From G963663775 sp963664255 (lineage in GTDB: Bacteria; Bacillota; Clostridia; Oscillospirales; Butyricicoccaceae): a stretch of DNA of 64,000 nt. Below, piece after piece: positions 15,432 to 22,737 of this stretch. The stretch's first letter is position 1, and each line of letters opens with the position of its first letter. The stretch lies in assembly GCA_963664255.1 (NCBI GenBank), contig OY760938.1, positions 1,860,001 through 1,924,000 on the forward strand. Direction: 5' to 3'. The notes under the pieces are model-generated. The model had not been told where the DNA came from and did not search any database. It saw only the letters and a list, made by a program, of their open reading frames with translations. Both the position numbers and the translations under genes were made by a program.

Positions 15432-17759
15432 ATGCCAACGGTATATTGGAGAACCGTGACTGCTACGGTGTTGTTGTTTTTGGTGTATTTATCGGGCACA
15501 CTCGCGGTGAATGATACGATGGGAAATTTGCTGTCGCCGCTTTGCGCGGGGCTGGCAGGGGCATTTTTGCTGCGCACCTTTTGGATGGCAAACCGCAAGA
15601 ATCCGAAAAGCTATGTGTGGCTGCTGCTGTCTTTGGGCGGCTTTAGCTGGATGCTGGGCGATGTGCTGTGGACCTTTGCGGATTACAGCGGCTGGGAGCC
15701 GGACCGCTTTATGCCATCGGTGCTGTGCTATTCCGCCACAAATGCGCTGTTTGCCGTGGGCGTGACTGGCTTCATCATACTGCATATGAAAAAATGGAAC
15801 TTATTACAGCTGTTTCTGGACACGCTCACCGTGTTTCTGCTGAGCATGACCCTGCTGTGGAGCTGTTTTTTCAATCGCAGCTTTGCGATGGCGGCGGACT
15901 ATATGCTGTCCGACAGCATCAGTGCGGCGTGCATTTTGCTGGATTTGTGCGTGATGGTCGGCATTTTGGTGTGGCTGCTATCCGTGCGGTCGGGGCACGT
16001 GCCGGTGTGCTTCCGCGTGATTGCGGGCGGTATTTTCCTGTTTGCTATCGCCGATTTGCTGTATTATTATTTCGATTATAACGAAATATATGTTGCAAAT
16101 TCCTGGATTGATGCTGCATATGTGGCGGCACTGCTGATTACGGCACTGGGCGGACTGGGCTGGCGGCATTCTCCCAAAGAGAAAAAACGGGAAATTGAAA
16201 CCTTTGTAAACGTTGGCTTTCGGCAGCGAAATTGGTTTTTGTCCTGCTATCCCATCGTGGCGCTGGCGCTGGGTTTGGTGCGTCCCAATGCGTTTTTGCA
16301 CTATGATTTGCTGCTGTATTGCGGCATTATCGTGCTGTATTGGGTGTTCAGCGGCTATGTGCAGAAATCCATCCAAATTGAGCGGCTGCTGCACCGCGAA
16401 ACCGAAATGAATGCCGAGCTGGAGCGGCGGGTGCGCGAGCAGACCGAGGAGCTGATTGCGCTCGCCAACGAGGACCCGCTGACGCGGCTGTCCAATCGGC
16501 GGCACTTTTTGCAGCAATTAGAAGAGGCATTGCAGACCTATGCGCCCGATAAAATTTTGGCACTGGTGCTGCTGGACACCGACCGCTTCAAAATCATCAA
16601 CGATACCTATGGGCACGACATCGGCGACCGTGTGCTGATTGAAATCGCCGAGCGTATGCAGCGATGGAACACGTGCGATGCGGTGTTGGCACGGCACGGT
16701 GGGGATGAGTTTTTGATGATGCTGCAGGGGTGCAGCACGCACACCGAGATTGCCGACAAGGTGCGGTCGCTGATGAAAGCGTGCAGCGACCCCATTCGCG
16801 TGTATCATTACGAAATTCACATCACCTTCAGCGCGGGCATTGCCGTCTGTCCAGAGGATTCGGACAGCAGCATTGAGCTGCTGCGCTATGCCGACATCGC
16901 CATGTATCATGCCAAGTCACTGGGCACCAACCGCTTTGTGTTCTTTGATTTGTTTTTGCATGAAAAGGTGCGGAAAAAGAACCGAATTGAGCTGCTTTTG
17001 AAGAAAGCCGACCTGCAAAAGGATTTTACGCTGTTTTATCAGCCGCAATTTTCTCTGCCGGACTGTAAATTGGTCGGAGTAGAGGCCTTGCTGCGTTGGA
17101 ATCATGCCGAGCATGGCTATATTTCGCCTGCGGTGTTCATCCCTGTGATGGAAGAGCTGGGATATATGACCCGCGTTGGGGCATTTGTGGCGGAAACCGC
17201 CATTGAACAGGCGGCACGATGGGAATTTTCCTACGGCAGAAAGCTCAAGGTTGGCATCAATATTTCACCGGTGCAGCTGAAGGACCGCGAATTTATCGAG
17301 AGCCTGCGTGCCATCATTGCCGACACCCGTGTGGATACGAAATGCTTGGATTTGGAAATTACCGAAAGCGCCATGCTGGAGGACAGCACCGAGCTGGACA
17401 ATACCTTCGCGGCGTTCCAGAGCATGGGGCTGTCGGTTTCCATGGATGATTTCGGCGTGGGGTATTCTTCGCTGCAACATCTGCGGAAATATCCGTTCAA
17501 CCGTATCAAAATCGATAAATCCCTCATTGATAACATCGCAAAAGCAGGCAATAATCGCAACATTGTCAAGGCTATCATTGCCATGTCCCAATCTATTTCC
17601 ATGAAAACGCTGGCGGAGGGGGTCGAAACCGACGAGCAGCTGCAAATTTTGTGCGAGCTTGGCTGCGATGAAATGCAGGGGTATCTGCTCGGCAAGCCGA
17701 TGCCAAAGGAGCAGTTTGAAAAAACTTTTTTGGAGCAGGAGATTCGTAAGGTGCAGTGA
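15432..17759 (+). CDS. Multispanning membrane GGDEF-EAL protein (cyclic di-GMP turnover)
   Basis: Start set at ATG 15432, preceded by AGGGGG; upstream in-frame starts lack an RBS. The 775-residue product has about nine predicted membrane helices in the first 300 residues, a MASE-like sensor. A GGDEF domain follows (RHGGDEFLMML, LDTDRFKIINDTYGHDIGD), then an EAL domain. Catalytic EAL motifs look intact: VGVEALLRWNH, LEITESAM, DDFGVGYSS, IKIDKSLI and LAEGVETDEQ. Both cyclase and phosphodiesterase activities are therefore possible; which dominates cannot be read from sequence. It sits near a second GGDEF gene and three chemoreceptors. Confidence 0.93.
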   Translation: MPTVYWRTVTATVLLFLVYLSGTLAVNDTMGNLLSPLCAGLAGAFLLRTFWMANRKNPKSYVWLLLSLGGFSWMLGDVLWTFADYSGWEPDRFMPSVLCYSATNALFAVGVTGFIILHMKKWNLLQLFLDTLTVFLLSMTLLWSCFFNRSFAMAADYMLSDSISAACILLDLCVMVGILVWLLSVRSGHVPVCFRVIAGGIFLFAIADLLYYYFDYNEIYVANSWIDAAYVAALLITALGGLGWRHSPKEKKREIETFVNVGFRQRNWFLSCYPIVALALGLVRPNAFLHYDLLLYCGIIVLYWVFSGYVQKSIQIERLLHRETEMNAELERRVREQTEELIALANEDPLTRLSNRRHFLQQLEEALQTYAPDKILALVLLDTDRFKIINDTYGHDIGDRVLIEIAERMQRWNTCDAVLARHGGDEFLMMLQGCSTHTEIADKVRSLMKACSDPIRVYHYEIHITFSAGIAVCPEDSDSSIELLRYADIAMYHAKSLGTNRFVFFDLFLHEKVRKKNRIELLLKKADLQKDFTLFYQPQFSLPDCKLVGVEALLRWNHAEHGYISPAVFIPVMEELGYMTRVGAFVAETAIEQAARWEFSYGRKLKVGINISPVQLKDREFIESLRAIIADTRVDTKCLDLEITESAMLEDSTELDNTFAAFQSMGLSVSMDDFGVGYSSLQHLRKYPFNRIKIDKSLIDNIAKAGNNRNIVKAIIAMSQSISMKTLAEGVETDEQLQILCELGCDEMQGYLLGKPMPKEQFEKTFLEQEIRKVQ

Positions 17760-17842
17760 TGCACCAAAATTGTGCCTGTAAACGTCCGAAAATTGCGTGA
17801 AATGCGCGGTTTTTGGGCGTTTTTCTGTGTGGAAAAATGTGC

Positions 17843-17871
17843 TTGACAGGCAGTGGGAAACCCGCTATACT
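17843..17871 (+). promoter_or_regulatory. Promoter of the arsenic operon
   Basis: Perfect TTGACA (17843-17848), 17-bp spacer, TATACT (17866-17871). The transcription start would fall in the ArsR-type operator that follows. Confidence 0.92.
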
Positions 17872-17874
17872 AGA

Positions 17875-17896
17875 CACATCAAAAATAATTGATGTG
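17875..17896. promoter_or_regulatory. ArsR-type operator O1
   Basis: Perfect inverted repeat cacatcaa-N6-ttgatgtg, located just downstream of the -10 box. The ATCAA-N6-TTGAT form is typical of ArsR/SmtB operators. The same arms recur at 18225-18244. Confidence 0.88.
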
Positions 17897-17906
17897 AGGG
17901 ATGCGT

Positions 17907-18194
17907 ATGGAACGCGATTATTGCGCACAGGCGAAGGTGTTCAAGGCACTGTGTGATGAAAAGCGGCTGCGGATTTTAGAGATGATTCGTACAGGCGAAA
18001 AATGCGCCTGCGTGTTGACGGATGCGCTGGACATTGGGCAATCGGCACTGTCCTATCATATGAAAATTCTGGTGGAATCTGGAATTGTGGAGAGCCGACA
18101 GGACGGCAAATGGACGCATTATCGCATCAGCGACAGTGGCAGGCAGGATGCCGCCGATTTGCTGGCGCAGCTGACCACGCCGCACGCAGGATGA
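17907..18194 (+). CDS. arsR: ArsR/SmtB-family metalloid-responsive repressor
   Basis: Start set at ATG 17907 because GAGGG is 6 bp upstream; the ATG at 17901 would touch the RBS. The 95-residue winged-helix protein has the ArsR core FKALCDEKRLRILEMI, a recognition helix (IGQSALSYHMKILVESGIV) and a wing (SRQDGKWTHYRI). The sequence GEKCACVLTDAL contains the Cys pair (CAC) in the helix where classical ArsR proteins bind As(III). It heads a six-gene operon and is flanked by two identical palindromes, so autoregulation with derepression by arsenite is the expected behaviour. Confidence 0.92.
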   Translation: MERDYCAQAKVFKALCDEKRLRILEMIRTGEKCACVLTDALDIGQSALSYHMKILVESGIVESRQDGKWTHYRISDSGRQDAADLLAQLTTPHAG

Positions 18195-18224
18195 TGGACG
18201 GCGGTTGGATTTTTTGTAAAGAAT

Positions 18225-18244
18225 ACATCAAGTTTTTTTGATGT
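18225..18244. promoter_or_regulatory. ArsR-type operator O2 in front of the permease gene
   Basis: acatcaa-N6-ttgatgt, with the same arms and spacing as O1, between arsR and the permease gene. I see no good promoter directly here. It may be a roadblock or second repression site, or control an internal start. Confidence 0.82.
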
Positions 18245-18267
18245 GTTACACGAAGGGAGTAGGAGAG

Positions 18268-19290
18268 ATGCACGTGCTTCGACAGATATGGGACTTTTTT
18301 CAAAATCAAATCCTGAGCATGAAATGGCTAAACGCCATCATCGGCAAGGGGTTGGCGGCGGCGGGACTGGATTTGAACAGTCGATTGGGCGGCAGTGTAC
18401 AGTTTTTTCTGTATGACACCGTGAAAATTTTGGTGCTGTTGTCGGTGCTGATTTTCATCATCAGCTACATCCAAAGCTATTTTCCGCCCGAACGCACCAA
18501 AAAAATTCTGGGGCATTTCAAAGGGATTTCGGCGAATATCCTCGCCGCCTTGCTGGGCACGGTGACGCCGTTTTGCTCGTGCTCCTCGATTCCGCTGTTC
18601 ATCGGCTTTTCGGGCGCAGGGCTGCCCATGGGCGTGACGTTTTCGTTCCTCATTTCGTCCCCGCTGGTGGATTTGGGCTCGCTGATTCTGCTGATGAGCA
18701 TTTTCGGGGCAAAGGTCGCCGTGGTGTATGTCGTGGTGGGGTTGGTGCTCGCCGTGCTGGGCGGCACACTGATTCAGCGGCTTGGCATGGAGCATCAACT
18801 GGAGGATTTTGTGCAGCGCGCCGCCGCCGCACCGCAAGTGGAATTGGATGCCCCTGCCTTGACGGTGCAGGACCGCCGTGCCTTTGCACGGGAGCAGGTG
18901 GAAGCCACCGTGAAAAAAGTCCTGCCGTATCTGCTGGTGGGCGTGGGCATCGGCGCGGTCATCCACAACTGGATTCCCACGACATGGATTCAGCAGATTT
19001 TGGGCGACCGCAACCCATTCTCGGTGTTTTTGGCGGTACTCGTCGGTGTGCCGATGTATGCGGATATTTTCGGTACAATTCCGATTGCCGAAGCATTGTT
19101 CGCAAAAGGGGTGGGTTTGGGCACAATTTTATCCTTTATGATGGCGGTGACGGCACTTTCTGCGCCATCCCTCATTTTGCTGCGGCGTGCCGTGCGTCCC
19201 AAGCTGTTGGCGGTGTTTGCGGGCATCGTGACGTTCGGCATTTTGCTGATTGGCTATGGATTCAATGCGATACAGTTTTTGTTGGTATGA
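18268..19290 (+). CDS. arsP: ArsP-type permease (PF03773/DUF318), probable organoarsenical/metalloid exporter
   Basis: Start at ATG 18268 with GGGAGTAGGAG upstream. The 340-residue protein has about eight membrane helices. It carries the family-defining TPFCSCSSIPLFIGF motif in an early helix, PMGVTFSFLISSPLVDLGS, and the second-half repeat GVPMYADIFGTIPIAEAL. The Cys pair (CSC) lies where ArsP proteins are thought to contact trivalent organoarsenicals. A soluble loop (about residues 185-215) separates the halves. ArsP exports trivalent methyl and aromatic arsenicals in Campylobacter. The exact substrate here is inference, but position after arsR and before arsC supports a metalloid role. Confidence 0.82.
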   Translation: MHVLRQIWDFFQNQILSMKWLNAIIGKGLAAAGLDLNSRLGGSVQFFLYDTVKILVLLSVLIFIISYIQSYFPPERTKKILGHFKGISANILAALLGTVTPFCSCSSIPLFIGFSGAGLPMGVTFSFLISSPLVDLGSLILLMSIFGAKVAVVYVVVGLVLAVLGGTLIQRLGMEHQLEDFVQRAAAAPQVELDAPALTVQDRRAFAREQVEATVKKVLPYLLVGVGIGAVIHNWIPTTWIQQILGDRNPFSVFLAVLVGVPMYADIFGTIPIAEALFAKGVGLGTILSFMMAVTALSAPSLILLRRAVRPKLLAVFAGIVTFGILLIGYGFNAIQFLLV

Positions 19291-19313
19291 GAACGTAGAA
19301 AGGAAGCATGACA

Positions 19314-19898
19314 ATGGAAAAACAAAAAATCATCCATGTGGCGGTGATTGCGGCGGTTTTGCTGCTCGTGGCGGGCGTTTGGAGCATGAAAAATGCCGAT
19401 ACTACCGCTCCAGCGGCGGCAGAAAGCACGGCACCTGCTGCGGTGGAAGCAACTGACAGCGCGACGGAAGATACCGTGTCTACTGCGGAAGGCGGCTTGC
19501 CATTCGTGGTGACGGAAGGCTATGACGTGGCGGCACTTGCAGAAAATGGGTTGCCGATGCTGCTTGATTTCGGCTCGGAGGGCTGTCCGCCTTGCCGCGC
19601 GATGTATCCCGATTTGGAGCAATTTTATGCCGAAATGCAGGGAAAAGCCGTGGTACAGTTTGTAGATGTGTGGGAAAATCCCGATGCGGTGGGCGATTTT
19701 CCGATTCAGGTGATTCCAACACAGGCGTTTTTCAATGCCGATGGCACACCCTATCAGCCGAGCCAGGCGATGCAGGACAGCTATGACTTTGAGCAGTATA
19801 CCGACGACAGCGGCGCACTGCAATATACCCTGCATGTTGGGATGCTGACGCTGGACGAGATGCACGCCATTTTGGCGGAACTGGGGGTGGCGACATGA
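19314..19898 (+). CDS. Membrane-anchored extracytoplasmic thioredoxin-like protein
   Basis: Start at ATG 19314, 7 bp after AGGAAG. The 194-residue protein has an N-terminal signal anchor (VAVIAAVLLLVAGVW), then a low-complexity Ala/Thr/Ser linker (about 28-60). A thioredoxin fold follows with active site SEGCPPCRAMYPDL and the cis-proline region IQVIPTQAFFNADG. It should face outward and exchange electrons with the CcdA-like protein whose gene overlaps it by 4 bp. In this operon it probably keeps thiols of the arsenic system reduced at the cell surface (inference). Confidence 0.88.
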   Translation: MEKQKIIHVAVIAAVLLLVAGVWSMKNADTTAPAAAESTAPAAVEATDSATEDTVSTAEGGLPFVVTEGYDVAALAENGLPMLLDFGSEGCPPCRAMYPDLEQFYAEMQGKAVVQFVDVWENPDAVGDFPIQVIPTQAFFNADGTPYQPSQAMQDSYDFEQYTDDSGALQYTLHVGMLTLDEMHAILAELGVAT

Positions 19899-20584
19899 CG
19901 GCACTGCTGGAAACGCTGTCGCAGCTGATGGAGAAATATCTGTGGCTGGCACCCGTGCTTGCCCTCGCGGCGGGGATGTTTGCGGCGTTTTCGCCCTGCG
20001 CGCTGTCCTCCATTCCGCTCATCATGGGCTATGTCGGCGGCGTGCAGGAGCATGACACGCGGCGTGCCTTTCGGCTGTCGGTCGTGTTCGCGGCGGGTTC
20101 GGCACTGACGTTTGCCGTGCTTGGCGTGGTGGCATCGCTCGCCGGACAAATGCTCGGCAACGCCGTGTGGTGGTGGTATCTGGTGCTCGGCGTGCTGATG
20201 GTGCTGATGGCATTGCAGACCTGGGGCGTGGTGAATCTGATTCCATCGAGCTATTTGGTGTCCAAAAATCGCAAAACCGGCTTGGTTGGTGCATTTTTAG
20301 CAGGGATTTTGGCAGGAATCTTTTCCTCGCCGTGCTCGACGCCTGTACTCATCGCGCTGCTTGCCATCGCCGCAGGACAGGGCAGCTTGCTGTGGGGCAC
20401 GGTGCTGATGCTGCTGTACGGCATCGGACATGGCACGCTTGCCGTCATCGCGGGCACTTCGGTCGGATGGGTGCAAAAGCTGTCCGGCAGCGCAGGATAT
20501 GGGCGGATGAGCGGCATTTTAAAGGGCATTTTGGGCGCATTGATGCTGCTGATTGGACTATATATGTTTTATTTGGGATTTTAA
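19895..20584 (+). CDS. ccdA: CcdA/DsbD-type transmembrane thiol reductase
   Basis: 229 residues with six membrane helices in the CcdA pattern. Helix 1 ends in AAFSPCALSSIPLIMGYV and helix 4 in AGIFSSPCSTPVLIALL. These hold the two Pro-Cys pairs that shuttle electrons across the membrane. CcdA-type proteins pass reducing power from cytoplasmic thioredoxin to extracytoplasmic thioredoxins. Gene overlap (ATGA) with the thioredoxin gene indicates coupled translation and a dedicated pair. No cytochrome c maturation genes are nearby, so the arsenic operon context is the better guide to its job. Confidence 0.9.
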   Translation: MTALLETLSQLMEKYLWLAPVLALAAGMFAAFSPCALSSIPLIMGYVGGVQEHDTRRAFRLSVVFAAGSALTFAVLGVVASLAGQMLGNAVWWWYLVLGVLMVLMALQTWGVVNLIPSSYLVSKNRKTGLVGAFLAGILAGIFSSPCSTPVLIALLAIAAGQGSLLWGTVLMLLYGIGHGTLAVIAGTSVGWVQKLSGSAGYGRMSGILKGILGALMLLIGLYMFYLGF

Positions 20585-20599
20585 GAAGGAGAACAGAAT

Positions 20600-20953
20600 A
20601 TGGGTTTATTTGGATTTGGCAAGAAAAAGCAAGCAGAGCAGACCACTTGCGGCTGCGGCACGGGCTGCAGCGGTGGCTGTAGCGGCTGTGGCAGTGCAGA
20701 ATCTTCCGCACGGGTGAAGGTGCTGGGCGGCGGCTGTGCAAAATGCAACGAATTGGAAGCCGCAACCGTCGCGGCACTGGAGCAGCTGGGGATGGATACC
20801 GCCATTGAGCACGTCACCGATTTTGAACAAATTGCGGCGTTTGGCGTGATGACCACCCCTGCGCTCGTGTTTGACCAGACCGTGCTTTCCTATGGTCGGG
20901 TGCTGCAAACCGAGGAAATTGTGGAACTGCTGAAAAAGGTACAGAACGCATAA
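20600..20953 (+). CDS. Small thioredoxin-fold protein with Cys-rich N-terminal tail
   Basis: 117 residues. The C-terminal 80 residues are a redox-active-disulfide-protein-2-like thioredoxin fold with GGGCAKCNELEAA (Cys46 and Cys49) and VMTTPALVFDQ (cis-proline). The N-terminal 35 residues carry a Gly/Cys tail with five cysteines (17, 19, 23, 27, 30), a likely metal- or metalloid-binding segment. No signal peptide, so cytoplasmic. It may reduce CcdA or ArsC, or hand As(III) to the permease; both are inference. RBS AAGAAGGAG precedes the ATG. Confidence 0.85.
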   Translation: MGLFGFGKKKQAEQTTCGCGTGCSGGCSGCGSAESSARVKVLGGGCAKCNELEAATVAALEQLGMDTAIEHVTDFEQIAAFGVMTTPALVFDQTVLSYGRVLQTEEIVELLKKVQNA

Positions 20954-20982
20954 TTTGTTAAAAAAATGGAGGGTTTTGACCG

Positions 20983-21390
20983 ATGAATAAACCAAAAGTC
21001 GCATTTGTATGCGTGCATAATTCCTGCCGCAGTCAAATAGCCGAGGCACTGGGCAAGCATCTCGCCGCAGACGTGTTCGATAGCTATTCTGCCGGCACGG
21101 AGGTGAAAGACCGCATCAACCAAGACGCCGTGCGCATGATGAAGACGATTTATGACATCGACATGGAGCAGACCCAACGCTCGAAGCTCATCACCGACAT
21201 TCCGGCGGTGGACGTGGTGATTACGATGGGGTGCAACGTCAACTGTCCGTATCTGCCCTGCCGCCATCGTGAGGATTGGGGACTGGATGACCCGTCCGGC
21301 AAGGCGGATGCGGTGTTTGCGCAGACGATTGCGACGATTGCTGAAAAAGTTGCAGATTTGCGGGAAAGACTGCGCACAAACCAGATATAA
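20983..21390 (+). CDS. arsC: Thioredoxin-coupled arsenate reductase ArsC (low-MW PTPase type)
   Basis: 135 residues, the normal length of Gram-positive ArsC. The P-loop CVHNSCRS contains the nucleophile Cys10 and the following Cys15. The redox helix has three further cysteines in MGCNVNCPYLPCRH (84, 88, 93), matching the relay cysteines of thioredoxin-coupled ArsC. It reduces arsenate to arsenite in the cytoplasm, and the thiol-redox proteins encoded just upstream are natural electron donors. It is the last gene of the operon; a strong terminator follows 6 bp after the stop. Confidence 0.95.
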   Translation: MNKPKVAFVCVHNSCRSQIAEALGKHLAADVFDSYSAGTEVKDRINQDAVRMMKTIYDIDMEQTQRSKLITDIPAVDVVITMGCNVNCPYLPCRHREDWGLDDPSGKADAVFAQTIATIAEKVADLRERLRTNQI

Positions 21391-21396
21391 TCGCAT

Positions 21397-21442
21397 AAAG
21401 AACCGAGAACCGTCCCAACGGGAGGCTCTCGGTTCTTTTTTC
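21397..21442 (+). terminator. Terminator of the arsenic operon
   Basis: aaagaaccgagaac pairs with the gctctcggttctttt arm across a ccgtcccaacgg inner loop, followed by a run of T. Confidence 0.9.
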
Positions 21443-21467
21443 TGTTTGGAAAAAGGAAAATCACTTC

Positions 21468-22130
21468 TTAAAATTTGCGCAGCAGCAGACGGGGCACGCC
21501 AAGAATGCGGCAACGCGCAAGTGCTGTGCCCTCCAGTGTTTTTGACGGAAAATCCGGATGGATGCACACCAGACGCATCCAATTTTTTCCTGATGCGTAG
21601 TCCACACGCCGCAGCACGGTTTGTGCGTCCTCTAGCTGCACCAATGCCACATCGCCGCTGTGTTCCAGCGTGTTTTGCCGCAAAATCACCACGGAATCGC
21701 CGTTTTGATACAGCGGATACATCGCATCCCCCACCACGGACAGCACCAAAAAATCGCTCGGCGCGTGCCCTGCCAGCAGGGTTGGGGGCAGCTCGAGCGT
21801 TTCCCCCTGCCACGCGGCGAGGGAGGGAATCGGCTGCGCCGCGGCGGTTTCCGGCACGATGGGGAAGGGGATTACCGCGCGGGAGGGCGGCTGTGTGTGT
21901 GTGGACGACGGCTCGGACTTGCTGGATTTTCCAATCAGCCACAGGGGATCGACCTGCAGGGCACGTGCAATCGCCTCGACCACCGGCAGTTTCATCTTGG
22001 TGATGGTGCCCGCCTCGTACCGCTGCACCGTGGAAATTGCAACGCCGATGGCGGCGGCAATGTCGCCTTGGGTCATTTCCAAATCCGTTCTGCGCGACTT
22101 GATGCGCCTGCCAATCAGCTCTTTGTCCAT
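21468..22130 (-). CDS. CI/LexA-like HTH repressor with catalytically dead S24 peptidase domain
   Basis: 220 residues. The N-terminal HTH (about 7-62) reads MTQGDIAAAIGVAISTVQRYEAG. A linker rich in Ser, Pro and Thr follows (68-105), then an S24 domain (about 115-220). In LexA/CI the catalytic Ser lies in a GxSMxP-type motif and the Lys in TVKR. Here the motifs read VVGDAMYP (Ala136) and QTVLRRV (Leu173), so both catalytic residues are missing. The protein should still dimerise and bind DNA but not self-cleave. Its promoter, an extended -10 TGGTATAAT with the start codon about 25 bp further on, lies inside repeat unit 1. Confidence 0.88.
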   Translation of the reverse strand: MDKELIGRRIKSRRTDLEMTQGDIAAAIGVAISTVQRYEAGTITKMKLPVVEAIARALQVDPLWLIGKSSKSEPSSTHTQPPSRAVIPFPIVPETAAAQPIPSLAAWQGETLELPPTLLAGHAPSDFLVLSVVGDAMYPLYQNGDSVVILRQNTLEHSGDVALVQLEDAQTVLRRVDYASGKNWMRLVCIHPDFPSKTLEGTALARCRILGVPRLLLRKF

Positions 22131-22155
22131 GAATTGTCACCTGCCTTTGCAAACG

Positions 22156-22164
22156 ATTATACCA
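22156..22164 (-). promoter_or_regulatory. Extended -10 promoter of the repressor gene
   Basis: Minus-strand TGGTATAAT, 25 bp before the ATG of the repressor, formed by the left arm of the first 100-bp repeat. No good -35 is visible. Confidence 0.6.
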
Positions 22165-22466
22165 CAGCGGCAAGCGGAAAATGAAGACCCCAATCTGCTT
22201 TTGATGCCGCTCGTGGTATAATTTTAAAATGGCTGTATAATAGCTGTTTGCGGCTATTATACCACAGCGGCGAGCGGAAGTTGAAGACCCGAATCTGCTT
22301 TTGATGCCGTTCGTGGTATAATTTTAAAATAGCTGTATAATAGCCGTTTGCGGCTATTATACCACAGCGGCAAGCGGAAAATGAAGACCCGAATCCGCTT
22401 TTGATGCCGCTCGTGGTATAATTTTAAAATAGATGTATAATAGCCTATTTAGGCTATTATACCACA
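22156..22466. repeat. Tandem array of three 100-bp repeats plus a partial fourth
   Basis: The block attataccacagcgg starts at 22156, 22256 and 22356, with attataccaca again at 22456, so the period is exactly 100 bp. Copies differ at only a few positions. Each unit has a long inverted repeat (attataccac...gcggc against gccgc...gtggtataat) whose arms carry TGGTATAAT extended -10 motifs pointing outward on both strands. A second short inverted repeat (ataatagc/gctattat) spans each unit junction. It lies immediately upstream of the repressor gene. Operator array is my preferred reading. It is not a CRISPR, because the repeats have no variable spacers. Confidence 0.92.
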
Positions 22467-22470
22467 AAAA

Positions 22471-22485
22471 ATTGCGGAGCGCAAT
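22471..22485. promoter_or_regulatory. 15-bp palindrome attgcg-N3-cgcaat
   Basis: Perfect inverted repeat right after the array, of the same design as the palindrome at 22944-22958. Possible binding site of the small HTH protein. Confidence 0.5.
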
Positions 22486-22488
22486 ATT

Positions 22489-22651
22489 AGAACCTGTATT
22501 CATAACGCCGAACAGGTGTCTTTGAAAAATCTATTTTGCCATATTGCGTTAAAAACGCTTGGAATACACCAAGCATTCCCGCATCTTTTTGCCTTATCTA
22601 GCAAAAAGCTTTCTCAAATCAACCCATTCTCGGCTATGAATAAAGGCTCTA
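22489..22651 (+). mobile_element. MITE-like element, copy A
   Basis: 163 bp. The left end agaacctgtattcataac and right end gaataaaggctct are near-matching inverted termini. The interior (ttggaatacaccaag, tttttgcctt) matches copies B (56803) and C (59346). It has no coding capacity. It separates the repeat array from the early promoter of the prophage. Confidence 0.85.
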
Positions 22652-22669
22652 ACTTTTTTGAATAGAAAA

Positions 22670-22710
22670 AATTTGCGCTGTGCTATTGACATTGAATTTG
22701 CGCTATGCTA
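22670..22710 (+). promoter_or_regulatory. Direct-repeat operator at the early prophage promoter
   Basis: Two 16-bp copies of aatttgcgctRtgcta start at 22670 and 22695, flanking and overlapping the -35/-10 of the promoter below. They are likely sites for the HTH protein encoded directly downstream. Confidence 0.7.
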
Positions 22711-22714
22711 AAGT
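22686..22714 (+). promoter_or_regulatory. Early prophage promoter
   Basis: TTGACA (22686-22691), 17-bp spacer, TAAAGT (22709-22714), 24 bp before the HTH gene. Confidence 0.8.
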
Positions 22715-22737
22715 ATGGTTGGAAGGAGGTGGAAAAA

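Noticed and set aside
22156..22466. CRISPR array
   Set aside because: The whole 100-bp unit is repeated with no unique spacers, and there are no cas genes.
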